A stretch of DNA of 22,416 bases from JAKACU01 sp021821185. Lineage in GTDB: Bacteria; Bacillota; Bacilli; Alicyclobacillales; SLC66. The stretch is taken from assembly GCA_027343965.1 (NCBI GenBank), contig DAHWJX010000171.1, positions 1-22,416 on the forward strand, read 5' to 3'. Shown here one piece after another: positions 1 to 7,545 of the stretch (its first letter is position 1; the number at the start of each line of letters is the position of its first letter). The notes beneath the pieces were generated by a model. The model had not been told where the DNA came from and searched no databases. It saw nothing but the letters and a program-made list of their open reading frames with translations. Both the position numbers and the translations under genes were made by a program.

Positions 1-1
1 T

Positions 2-1528
2 TCAGATACGCAAAAGGAGCATACTATCCGTCAGTGGCTTTTGCAAAGTTTTGCACCAGATCAAGCGGAATTTTTGTTGCACCATGTTGCATGGGAAGAA
101 CTTGAGTTAGTAACACGAACTGGGTTGCGTTTTCAAGATGCAGTTATTGATGCGACATATTATCCTTTTGATGAAAATCGTCAGAATCAACTTGGTGAGC
201 GACGTGTAGGCCTTGGTGTCATGGGCTTGCATGACTTGCTTATCTACTGTGGAATTCGCTATGGTTCGCAAGAATCAGTTGCCTTTATCAACGTTTTGAT
301 GGGTATGATGGCGGAGTGGTGTTATCTTGAGTCGGTTGAATTAGCGAAGGAGAAGGGGCCATTTCCTAAGTTCGATGCGGATGCCTTTTTACAATCAGGC
401 TATATGCAACACATGGCAGCACATAGGCCGCACGTGGTTGAATTGATCCGCAAGCACGGAGTACGCAACGTCACGACGATGACGATCGCTCCGACAGGGA
501 CAACGGGAACGATGGTAGGTTGTTCTACTGGGTGCGAACCGTATTATGCATGGTCGTATTATCGTAATTCACGGCTTGGGATGTTTGAAGAAAGCGCTGA
601 AATTTTGATGCGTTACCGAGAAACGCATGGCGATGAACCGTTACCAGCGTATTTTGTGACCAGCATGGACTTAGTGCCTGAAGAGCACGTACGGGTACAA
701 GCTGCTTTACAAAACTGGATTGACAGCAGTATTTCCAAAACGTGCAATGCACCAAATTCCTACAGCGTACAAGACACACTCGAATTGTATGACCTTGCGT
801 ATGATCTTGGCTGCAAAGGTGTGACGATTTATCGGGATGGATCCCGTTCAGAACAAGTGTTAACTTTGTCGAACCCAGATGAAGACGCAGCATCGGAACA
901 AGAGGCTGCCGTTTCTTCACAGGAACACTTGATGAGTGGGGCAGCAGCGCATACCGTACAAGAAACGGTCTATCAAAAACGTAAGCGCCCAGCTGTGTTA
1001 TATGGTGCCACGTATGAAAAAGAGACACCTCTTGGGACGGCGTTTATTACGATCAACGATGATCGCAACGAACCGTTAGCTCGTGAAGTGTTTGTCAATA
1101 TCGGTAAAGCAGGTTCTGATGTGTATGCGGCGAATGAAGCTTTGGGACGCGCTATTACGCTCTATCTGATGGATTCACGAAATCCTGATAAGGAAGCAGT
1201 CCTTGTCAAACATTTTAGCGGCATTGGTGGTCAAAGCTCTGTGGGTTTTGGTGAACGTCGAATCACCAGTGTTCCTGACGCCATCGCCAAATCTTTGATT
1301 GAGCATGCGGAGACGTTCCCAATGCGTCAAATCCATGATAAAGTGTGGTCAGCAACTGATCAGGTAAGCGTAAGTTTGGATACTCTACATGCGACGCAAA
1401 ATGAACGCACGCAAGCCTTGCATGATGCAGAGATTGGGCGCGACTTGTGCCCGCAATGTCATCAACTTTCCCTCGTTCGTCATGGTGGATGTAATGAATG
1501 TGAAGCATGTGGCTATAGTAAATGTTAG
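2..1528 (+). CDS. nrdJ: Adenosylcobalamin-dependent (class II) ribonucleotide reductase, C-terminal part
   Basis: The reading frame is open from the window edge, so the N-terminal half lies outside; the first base of a complete codon is position 2. The visible part carries the barrel segment with the APTGTTGTM and STGCEP loops, then NAPNSYSVQDTLELYDLAYDLGC running into GVTIYRDGSR, which is characteristic of the NrdJ group. A TSCPD-like domain follows (AFITINDDRNEPLAREVF). The protein ends in a Cys-rich tail with CPQC and CNECEACGYSKC, the likely zinc-binding and redox-active C-terminus that re-reduces the active site. The enzyme converts ribonucleotides to deoxyribonucleotides using B12 and needs no oxygen. 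It stands alone here and is closed by a terminator. Family assignment is secure; the missing part cannot be assessed. Confidence 0.93.
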   Translation, partial: SDTQKEHTIRQWLLQSFAPDQAEFLLHHVAWEELELVTRTGLRFQDAVIDATYYPFDENRQNQLGERRVGLGVMGLHDLLIYCGIRYGSQESVAFINVLMGMMAEWCYLESVELAKEKGPFPKFDADAFLQSGYMQHMAAHRPHVVELIRKHGVRNVTTMTIAPTGTTGTMVGCSTGCEPYYAWSYYRNSRLGMFEESAEILMRYRETHGDEPLPAYFVTSMDLVPEEHVRVQAALQNWIDSSISKTCNAPNSYSVQDTLELYDLAYDLGCKGVTIYRDGSRSEQVLTLSNPDEDAASEQEAAVSSQEHLMSGAAAHTVQETVYQKRKRPAVLYGATYEKETPLGTAFITINDDRNEPLAREVFVNIGKAGSDVYAANEALGRAITLYLMDSRNPDKEAVLVKHFSGIGGQSSVGFGERRITSVPDAIAKSLIEHAETFPMRQIHDKVWSATDQVSVSLDTLHATQNERTQALHDAEIGRDLCPQCHQLSLVRHGGCNECEACGYSKC

Positions 1529-1545
1529 GTAAAGACTAACAAGCA

Positions 1546-1590
1546 ACAGCACACCCAAGTTAATGAGGGTGTGCTGTAGTTTTATTCTAT
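1546..1590 (+). terminator. Intrinsic terminator after nrdJ
   Basis: A perfect 11-bp stem (ACAGCACACCC at 1546-1556, GGGTGTGCTGT at 1567-1577) with a 10-nt loop is followed by AGTTTTATT. It lies 18 bp after the nrdJ stop and just before the convergent gene ending at 1603. The stem could also stop transcripts from the other side, although the T-run there is weak. Confidence 0.88.
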
Positions 1591-1602
1591 ACTGCCGCTG
1601 TT

Positions 1603-2247
1603 TCAGTAGACGGACCCCGTAACGGTAGTTGAAGTGTTCGGAGGTGAAGGCGGCTGAATACCGACCGTATACGTTCCACCTGATGCAGAGAAGAGCCACG
1701 CACCTTGTCCAGGTGGCAGGATAAAAGTACTAGAGTAGGGCTGACTGTACTGACCTGATGTTGGATCATAGGTATATGCAACATCACCTGCTTGTAGCGC
1801 AAGAGAAACAGCGGTGTCATAAGGATTACCGACCATACCCCACGTGTTTGCGCTGATCGTAGTGGATTCACTTAATGAAGATGGGGGGGTGATGGGTATC
1901 GTGGTGCTATTAGACGTATATACCCATATGCCATCAGCCACACTGTTGCCTGTGGATTGATAACTATGACCGTTCCAGTAATCGCTATAGACTTGATTTG
2001 TCTGCACATTTAGTGCGTTTAAAACACTTTGATCGACTAAATTCCAACCTGACGATAGCGTAATAGTACTTTGTCCACTGGGCTGGGAGGACGGAAGCGG
2101 ATTGAGCCAATTTTGCCACCATCCATTATTCCAATTACTAGACGCACCTCCACCTCCGTCATCAGCAAAAGCAGGGGCGGCAACAAACGCCGTCAAACTG
2201 ATTGAAGTAAGCAGTGTAACAAAGATCCATCTCATGCGTGTTTTCAT
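1603..2247 (-). CDS. Secreted protein with GWNL/GNPY-type beta domain
   Basis: The 214-residue product starts with a signal peptide (KTRMRW, a hydrophobic stretch, then AAPAFA with cleavage expected before DDGGGG). A Gly/Asn/Trp-rich linker follows. The body carries motifs seen in bacterial exported beta-sandwich modules: GWNLVDQ near residue 67, NTWGMVGNPYD in the middle, and LPPGQGAWLFS near the end, where such modules end in a similar 'PGQGYW' strand. The tail is Pro/Ser/Thr rich. The start has a strong GGAGG at 2255-2259. It lies 24 bp downstream of another exported protein gene and would share its promoter and riboswitch. No enzymatic motif is visible. A surface or extracellular structural role is inferred only. 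Confidence 0.7.
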   Translation of the reverse strand: MKTRMRWIFVTLLTSISLTAFVAAPAFADDGGGGASSNWNNGWWQNWLNPLPSSQPSGQSTITLSSGWNLVDQSVLNALNVQTNQVYSDYWNGHSYQSTGNSVADGIWVYTSNSTTIPITPPSSLSESTTISANTWGMVGNPYDTAVSLALQAGDVAYTYDPTSGQYSQPYSSTFILPPGQGAWLFSASGGTYTVGIQPPSPPNTSTTVTGSVY

Positions 2248-2271
2248 GAATTATGCCTCCTAATCTACATA

Positions 2272-3042
2272 TTAAGGATTGGATGGTGGTGCTGGTGGTG
2301 TGGGCGGTGTTAATGCAGTTGTCGTCGAGTTTGCTCCAGATGGCAGAGCAGGAGGCGTCGGCGTCTGTCCTCCTGAAACGGTACCTTTTGTCACTTCTTG
2401 CAAGGCGGAAAGATGTTGTTTGATTTTTCCATCCCATTTTTTAAACTTGCTATCCATTTTTTCAATGGCTTTGTTAAGCTTGCCAGTAGCTTTCATGAGT
2501 TGCTTGATCTCCTGTTTTGAAGCGGTGCCGCCTAAAGCATTGGTTAAGGATTGCACAATGGAAACCTGTTGTTGAACATCTCTAACAAAATTGCTTAGTG
2601 ATTGTTGACTGTCGGCAAGAATATTTTTTAAAGAATTACGTTGTTCATTGCCATGTTGCTCACCATTATTATTTAGTGAATTTTTCAATTTTTCCGCATC
2701 TCTTACAAGTGCATTTGCAGCGACTTGCAACTGACTCATTGTTTTAGCACTTGATATGGCAGACAGATCGGTTTGCAAGTTACTCGTAACTTGTCTTGCT
2801 TTGGTAGAAACCGAAGTTCCACTCAATGTGGATACCGTAGTCAATGTAGATTTAGCTTGTAGAAGCAGTATTTGATAAGAGGATTCCTCCGATTGTTCTA
2901 CTTTTTTTGCAACTTGAATCGTTTGATTGGCCCGAGCAATTACAATGCTTGCGCTGGGAGTTGGGGCGTCCGCAAATACCGGAGCGGTCGAGCTAAGTAC
3001 CATAAGTACTCCAACTAATGCAACGGCACTTTTTTTGACCAT
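2272..3042 (-). CDS. Secreted alpha-helical protein with proline-rich tail
   Basis: The 256-residue product begins with a signal peptide (VKKSAVALVGVLMVL, then APVFA before DAPTPS). Residues about 35-210 are rich in Ala, Gln, Lys, Ser and Leu with a heptad-like pattern, consistent with a long helical bundle or coiled coil resembling DUF5667-like exported helical proteins. The last 30 residues are Pro/Thr repeats of the PTPPALP and PTPPAPP kind, typical of wall-spanning or surface-exposed linkers. The start has AAAGGAT about 9 bp upstream. It is the first gene behind the putative c-di-GMP riboswitch leader, so its production is probably tied to the motile/sessile switch. No homologue is recognised by name. 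Confidence 0.72.
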   Translation of the reverse strand: MVKKSAVALVGVLMVLSSTAPVFADAPTPSASIVIARANQTIQVAKKVEQSEESSYQILLLQAKSTLTTVSTLSGTSVSTKARQVTSNLQTDLSAISSAKTMSQLQVAANALVRDAEKLKNSLNNNGEQHGNEQRNSLKNILADSQQSLSNFVRDVQQQVSIVQSLTNALGGTASKQEIKQLMKATGKLNKAIEKMDSKFKKWDGKIKQHLSALQEVTKGTVSGGQTPTPPALPSGANSTTTALTPPTPPAPPSNP

Positions 3043-3067
3043 ATGCTATCATCCTTTTTTCATGTTA

Positions 3068-3194
3068 CGATAAGTATCGCGGACGTAAAAATAAGCCCTT
3101 TCGGCGGTTCAGCCACCATAGCCAAGAGGCGTTAGGTCTGGAACTTTGCGTCCCTACTTTTCAGTAGGTTTGCCATTTATCGCTAGACTTATCG
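3068..3194 (-). ncRNA. Cyclic-di-GMP-I (GEMM-I) riboswitch
   Basis: Read on the minus strand, the leader contains GGCAAACC, then the hairpin CCTACT-GAAA-AGTAGG, then GGACGCAAAG, the hallmark order of the GEMM-I aptamer with its GNRA tetraloop. Next come CCTAAC and TATGG flanking a small GCC-TCTT-GGC hairpin. CCTAAG/TATGG is the canonical 11-nt receptor for a GAAA tetraloop, and here one base differs. The 3' segment CTGAAC pairs with GTTC(C)AG, closing the second arm. An outer helix joins ACTTATCG (3068-3075 side) to CGATAAGT (3187-3194 side). The aptamer core is about 3091-3180. The leader begins just after the promoter at 3204-3231 and ends about 10 nt before the SD of the 256-residue exported protein. 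No terminator hairpin was seen between aptamer and gene, so the mode of control is unclear. Confidence 0.85.
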
Positions 3195-3203
3195 ATTAAC
3201 ATT

Positions 3204-3231
3204 ATTATATCCGATGTTGAGTAAAAGTCCA
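3204..3231 (-). promoter_or_regulatory. Sigma-A promoter of the riboswitch-controlled operon
   Basis: On the minus strand, TGGACT (3226-3231) and TATAAT (3204-3209) are separated by 16 bp. Transcription would start near 3197, just upstream of the outer helix of the riboswitch. Confidence 0.65.
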
Positions 3232-3255
3232 GAATTTTCTTATCCTACATTGAAA

Positions 3256-3288
3256 GTATAAAATAGAGCCGAAAGTTAATTCAGCTCT
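3256..3288 (-). terminator. Intrinsic terminator of the 54-codon gene
   Basis: On the minus strand AGAGCTGAA pairs with TTCGGCTCT (9 bp including one G-U) and is followed by ATTTTATACTTT. It lies 16 bp after the stop of the small gene and just upstream of the riboswitch promoter, insulating the two units. Confidence 0.7.
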
Positions 3289-3304
3289 TTAAAGTATAAT
3301 TCTA

Positions 3305-3469
3305 CTAACCTAAAAGATTGATCTTCTGCCCTTTACCAGGCTCGATCCCATGATCTCCATCACCATCAGAGATTTTGCTGGACTGCGTAGTTTGCTGCTG
3401 TTGCTGAACTTGTTGCTGCAACATCCATTGCGACTGAACACCTGAACTTTGAACTCCTGAAACGGGCAT
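3305..3469 (-). CDS. Small Gln-rich protein (54 aa), function unknown
   Basis: An ATG at 3467-3469 preceded by GGAGTGATACA opens a 54-codon frame ending in TAG. The product has a Ser/Val/Gln N-terminus, a run of Gln (LQQQVQQQQQ), then an acidic DGDGDHG stretch and a conserved-looking end, GIEPGKGQKINLLG. There is no signal peptide and no membrane segment. Its own SD and a convincing intrinsic terminator directly after the stop argue that it is a real gene. The Gln run followed by a basic Gly/Lys/Asn-rich tail resembles very small structural peptides, but no family is recognised. Confidence 0.6.
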   Translation of the reverse strand: MPVSGVQSSGVQSQWMLQQQVQQQQQTTQSSKISDGDGDHGIEPGKGQKINLLG

Positions 3470-3591
3470 TGTATCACTCCATTCTAAGTTACACTCTTTC
3501 GAGAGTACTCTTCAAACCTGTAGAAAAGCTGGTGACGATTTGTTGAATTGTTCATGGGTAAGAGGATGTCGTTCTATCTGGAAAAAGGACG

Positions 3592-4935
3592 ATGCCTGTG
3601 AAAGGTGCTAAAATTCCAGTACAAGCCAAGCGAGTATTCAGTATTGCTGTTCCGGCGATCGGTGAAGCCTATCTACAGAATTTATTGGGCATCGTGGACG
3701 CTTTCTTTATTGCCAAATTAGGACTCATTGCGATTGATGCAGTGGGTGTAACAAACGTGTACAGTATGACCTACATTGGTGTATTTACGGCTGTATCAGC
3801 AGCATTGTCGGTATTTTTTGCGCGCGCAGTCGGTGCAAAAAATCTTCAACGCGGTCATTCTGTTGTTTGGCATGGATTTGTGATTGCATTTCTTCTCGGT
3901 CTCATTTTGTCCTTAACTTCTATATTTTTTGCTATACCACTATTGCACATCATGGGAGCCTATGGAGTGCTTCAAGATACGGCTTTCCCGTATTTTACAA
4001 TTGTGCTGGGGATGTCACCACTGCTTGCGCTATTTACAGCACAATCTGCAGCATTTCGAGCTATTGGTCAAACCAGAACCCCGCTTCGCATTGCACTTGA
4101 AATGAACGTGTTACACTTAGTGATGGATTATTTTTTGATCTTTGGGTTGGGTTCGTTTCATGGATTTGGGATAAAGGGCGCAGCAATGGCAATGGTGTTG
4201 GCACGTCTATGCGCATTGATTCGTCTTTGGATAAAATCTCGCCGCGTTGATGAACTTGCTCTACATGTTGCAGACCTAAAACTATCGTCTCCGCTTATTT
4301 GGAGTATGACTAAATTTGCAGTCCCTGTTGTTTTGGAACGATTGTCTATGCGGCTTGGACAAGTAATCTATTTCAGTTTCATTGTTCGTATGGGTGTCGA
4401 CGTCTATGCAACGCATAACATTGCAGGAACGCTCACTACATTTGCATCTGCCATTGGCACGGGCTTTGCTACCGCAACCAGCGCGACGATTGGACAGGCA
4501 ATCGGGACTGGGAATGTGGCGAATATCAGGGTATACCGCTTTTGGAGTTATATTGAATCGGCAATTTCAATGACGACTGTCACAATCCTGATTTGTCTCT
4601 TCAGTCCGTGGCTTGGCTTGTTGTTTACCCGTAGTCCACAAGTTATTCATTTGCTTTTTACCATTCTTGCCATTGATGTATTTTCCCAACCGTTTTTGGC
4701 TGCTGTTACCGTTGATACATCTGCAATTCAAGCAGGTGGAAATAGTCGCTTCCCGATGATAACCACGATGCTTGGAATCTGGGGTATTCGCATACTCGGT
4801 GTGTATGTGTTTGCTTGGCACTTTGGATTTGGATTGAGAGCGGTTTGGGTGAGCATTGCTGTTGATAATGCACTTCGCTCTGGTTTGTTTCTATGGTATC
4901 GACGAACACGGAGTTTTGTTCAAACATTGGCTTAA
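3592..4935 (+). CDS. MATE family multidrug/Na+ antiporter
   Basis: At 447 residues it matches the usual MATE length. The sequence is almost entirely hydrophobic with about 12 membrane spans in two similar halves, starting with RVFSIAVPAIGEAYLQNLLGIVDAFFIAKLG, the typical first-helix pattern in which a Pro/Glu-containing helix is followed by a VD-x-x-F motif. The second half begins near FAVPVVLERLSMRLGQVIY, repeating the pattern. Such transporters export cationic drugs or metabolites in exchange for Na+ or H+. ATG 3592 has AAAGGA 4-5 bp upstream, and other upstream ATGs are out of frame. It stands alone between two minus-strand units. The substrate cannot be told. Confidence 0.88.
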   Translation: MPVKGAKIPVQAKRVFSIAVPAIGEAYLQNLLGIVDAFFIAKLGLIAIDAVGVTNVYSMTYIGVFTAVSAALSVFFARAVGAKNLQRGHSVVWHGFVIAFLLGLILSLTSIFFAIPLLHIMGAYGVLQDTAFPYFTIVLGMSPLLALFTAQSAAFRAIGQTRTPLRIALEMNVLHLVMDYFLIFGLGSFHGFGIKGAAMAMVLARLCALIRLWIKSRRVDELALHVADLKLSSPLIWSMTKFAVPVVLERLSMRLGQVIYFSFIVRMGVDVYATHNIAGTLTTFASAIGTGFATATSATIGQAIGTGNVANIRVYRFWSYIESAISMTTVTILICLFSPWLGLLFTRSPQVIHLLFTILAIDVFSQPFLAAVTVDTSAIQAGGNSRFPMITTMLGIWGIRILGVYVFAWHFGFGLRAVWVSIAVDNALRSGLFLWYRRTRSFVQTLA

Positions 4936-4964
4936 CAAAATAACCACGTCGTACGGCTTTGATT

Positions 4965-6080
4965 TCATGACTGGTCGATATGTCCAACTTTTTTCCTTTG
5001 TAAAATGATATAAGCGACGGCAAGCAGGGCGGGGAATGCGATACCCATAAAGATGGCGATGACAGGGTAGGTGACCATCATGAATTGCAATAAATGGGTA
5101 CGTGATTGCGCCATAACTGTGGTCGCCACCATGATGATCGAAACGATCGCCAGGGAAAAAAATTTTATATTATTTTCTTTGACCAAGCGTGTCAAGGTGG
5201 TGATGGATGCGTAAGAAAAAACCGCTGCTCTAAGATACGCGCCGATGGTCCACAACACAATGCCGATAATATCCATGCGCGGGATGATGTTACGAATTTC
5301 TATATATTGAAGTTCAGCATTCGTCGGATAAGTAAACCGTTTTGCCAGGTATTCACCAAAAAGCATCACAGGTCCCGTTGTTGGTCCAATAAATAGGACC
5401 AATAGCAACAGTGAAAACCACAGTGACTGTCTAACGAGTTTATCTCTTCGCGCAATATGAGGTGCGATCGTCGTAAAGACGATGGTTTCAGCGATCATGG
5501 CGATGAAAATGACAGCACCTTGCCATACAGGGATAAAACCTTGGTCGAAGATAGGAAGGATCTCAGCCGGATCTTTGCCTATGATCCCGAGGAGGCTCGC
5601 ACTGATCCCTAAGGTGATTAAAATGGGAAGCAAAAATTGCGTTGTTCGTGCAAGTACTTCAAGACCTGCGAAACTCACCCAAGCTAAGACGGCAAAAATC
5701 AGGAATAGCCAGACTTCCTGAGGTGTGGCGGGATAGATGAGATTAAGAAAGTCGATCAGGATACGAACGGTCACCGTACTAATTGTCAAAAAATACAGAA
5801 AATATAACATTGATAGGGGAATACCAAACCACGAACCCATCATGGTGACGGCAAATTCGGTTAACGTCTCATGCTGCTTCCATTGATTGAGTTTCGCGTG
5901 GAGCCAAAGGATCGCTAAGCTAATGGCCGAAGAAAGGACCAACGATAGCCATGTGTCTCTCCCCGCGTACGTCAAGGCTAGATGGACATAAACAAAATGA
6001 CCAAAGGAATTAATAACTACGATCATCATGAAAAAATATTGGACGTTTGAAATAATTTTCGTGTCTTGTTGATGACTCAT
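4965..6080 (-). CDS. gerAB: Spore germination receptor B subunit (GerAB family)
   Basis: The protein is an integral membrane protein of about 371 residues with about ten helices, of the APC-like spore germination permease family. Recognisable stretches are QDTKIISNVQYFFMMIVVI at the start, VTVRILIDFLNLIYPATPQEVW in the middle and SYASITTLTRLV near the end. It sits in the spore inner membrane and contributes nutrient recognition in the A/B/C receptor. I prefer the ATG at 6078-6080 because it overlaps the TGA of the upstream small gene as ATGA, which indicates translational coupling; a GTG at 6095 is in frame but has no better SD. It is the last gene of the operon. Confidence 0.88.
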   Translation of the reverse strand: MSHQQDTKIISNVQYFFMMIVVINSFGHFVYVHLALTYAGRDTWLSLVLSSAISLAILWLHAKLNQWKQHETLTEFAVTMMGSWFGIPLSMLYFLYFLTISTVTVRILIDFLNLIYPATPQEVWLFLIFAVLAWVSFAGLEVLARTTQFLLPILITLGISASLLGIIGKDPAEILPIFDQGFIPVWQGAVIFIAMIAETIVFTTIAPHIARRDKLVRQSLWFSLLLLVLFIGPTTGPVMLFGEYLAKRFTYPTNAELQYIEIRNIIPRMDIIGIVLWTIGAYLRAAVFSYASITTLTRLVKENNIKFFSLAIVSIIMVATTVMAQSRTHLLQFMMVTYPVIAIFMGIAFPALLAVAYIILQRKKVGHIDQS

Positions 6081-6313
6081 TGGATAAGCACCCACTTGGC
6101 AAGAGGTTGTAGGAGTTTTTGCAAAGGGTAAAAAACGTTGTATTCGGGTCCGTTCATGGTGATGATTTTGATGATCGCAAGTGTAAGTATGATCATCACA
6201 AGCATGATGTAGGTAACACGCGTTTTAAATGAAGCGTCCTGAAGCAAAAATTTCGCATCGACCAAAGTCATGGTAGAAAACAAAGCCATGACCCAGATGA
6301 TGGTCATGAGCAT
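6077..6313 (-). CDS. Small two-TM protein, putative germination receptor D subunit
   Basis: This 78-residue product (starting MLMTIIW) has two hydrophobic helices, about residues 3-18 and 32-48, joined by a short polar loop, and an amphipathic tail (FYPLQKLLQPLAKW). Its GGAGG lies inside the last codons of the C-subunit gene, one base separates that stop from its ATG, and its own stop overlaps the B-subunit start. Small two-TM 'D' subunits are known in some Bacillus ger operons, where they modulate receptor activity. Position and topology suggest this role, but I recognise no sequence motif. An in-frame upstream start would lie within the C-subunit gene and is rejected. Confidence 0.68.
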   Translation of the reverse strand: MLMTIIWVMALFSTMTLVDAKFLLQDASFKTRVTYIMLVMIILTLAIIKIITMNGPEYNVFYPLQKLLQPLAKWVLIQ

Positions 6314-6314
6314 C

Positions 6315-7544
6315 TTATTTTCCTCCTGAACGGGGTTTTTGTTGGTGCTCAAAAATCGGAGCACTTAAGTTGCCACTTCCGGGAAGGGCAATATCCACAT
6401 AAATTTTTGGTGTGATTTTCGGAAAAACGTCATGCCAATGTGGCGCTAGTGCGTGCCACTGGTGTGGGAAATATTCATGAATTTTTTTACCGAATTGTAA
6501 GCAATCAGCATCGTATTTGTGCTGTAACGCGTTAATTGCAGTCGCAATCTGTCGGTAAATGTGCTGATGTAATTGATGTTGATAGAGAAGTTGATCTTCA
6601 ATATGATCGAGATTCAGTGATGTGCCATTTTCAATAATTTGATTACTAAGTTTAACGTGAACCAACATGACCAACTTATGGTTTTGCAAGACAGGTGAAA
6701 TCGACGACTGAGTGTGCGTTAAGACACTCGTAATGGTGCCTGAATACCCTGGCATTGCTATGGCATTCATGGCAAAACGCATATTGTTGGCTTGTTCATA
6801 AATGAGGTAAAACCCTGCCGTTTCTTCTTTCGTTAGCCAGCCAACCATACGGTCTCGTCGAAAAACAGCTACATTATCCATCGTAAATGGGATTTGATTT
6901 GGTGCAGGTTTTTTTGTTATTGGAGCAATTCCCATAGCGTACGGATCGCCTCCGTCCGTCATCAATTTGATAAATTGTACAAGGTTAGTTGCTACAAAGG
7001 AGCGGCTTTCTTCCAGTTCTAATATGGCATCGGCAGGAATCCTATTTAACGGGTAATTCAATTTTAAAATGTCTAGACCTCGGCCGTGATGAGCAACCAC
7101 TAAAATCGAGCGCAGACGTCCAGATGGATTTCTGGTCATTTCGTCGAGCAATTCAGAGATGCCTTTTGCGGCATAAGGTTCACCCAGTATAATCACTCGT
7201 CTATCCTCAAGAAAAAATCGCCGAGACAGCCGTTTTACGATGGGCAATAAGGCACTGCCAGGCGAGGGTCCTGTGTCCGACTCAGTGATGAAAGCCCCTT
7301 GACTGCCTCCCGAAGGAACGCCTGATTGACTTTGGCCCCCTAGCAGTAGCGCAGGAACAACAATTTGAACAGAGGCCAAAACCGAATGACCCCGTTGTAT
7401 TTTTGCAGGTGATTTTTGAGGTGCCAAATCACAGGCTGATGCTGTCACGATAGCTAATTGATTGATCTCCGTAGAGTCCCAACAGCCTGTGCAAAGGAGC
7501 AAGAGACCACAAGCCGCTCCCCATAATACAAGCGACTTGACCAC
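6315..7544 (-). CDS. gerAC: Spore germination receptor C subunit lipoprotein (GerAC family)
   Basis: The 409-residue product starts with a lipoprotein signal peptide ending in the lipobox LLCTGC, followed by WDSTEINQLAIV, the characteristic 'CWD..ei..la.v' beginning of the GerAC family. Later segments such as FFLEDRRVIILGEPYAAKGI and DQLLYQHQLHQHIYRQIATA match the family's alternating domain pattern. It is anchored to the outer face of the spore inner membrane as part of the receptor. The GTG start follows the A-subunit stop by one base, with GAGGAG about 10 bp upstream inside the A gene. Length is a little above the usual 370-400. Confidence 0.92.
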   Translation of the reverse strand: MVKSLVLWGAACGLLLLCTGCWDSTEINQLAIVTASACDLAPQKSPAKIQRGHSVLASVQIVVPALLLGGQSQSGVPSGGSQGAFITESDTGPSPGSALLPIVKRLSRRFFLEDRRVIILGEPYAAKGISELLDEMTRNPSGRLRSILVVAHHGRGLDILKLNYPLNRIPADAILELEESRSFVATNLVQFIKLMTDGGDPYAMGIAPITKKPAPNQIPFTMDNVAVFRRDRMVGWLTKEETAGFYLIYEQANNMRFAMNAIAMPGYSGTITSVLTHTQSSISPVLQNHKLVMLVHVKLSNQIIENGTSLNLDHIEDQLLYQHQLHQHIYRQIATAINALQHKYDADCLQFGKKIHEYFPHQWHALAPHWHDVFPKITPKIYVDIALPGSGNLSAPIFEHQQKPRSGGK

Positions 7545-7545
7545 G

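Noticed and set aside
525..1028. Antisense 167-codon frame within nrdJ
   Set aside because: It is fully opposite conserved nrdJ sequence, with no SD and no recognisable domain.
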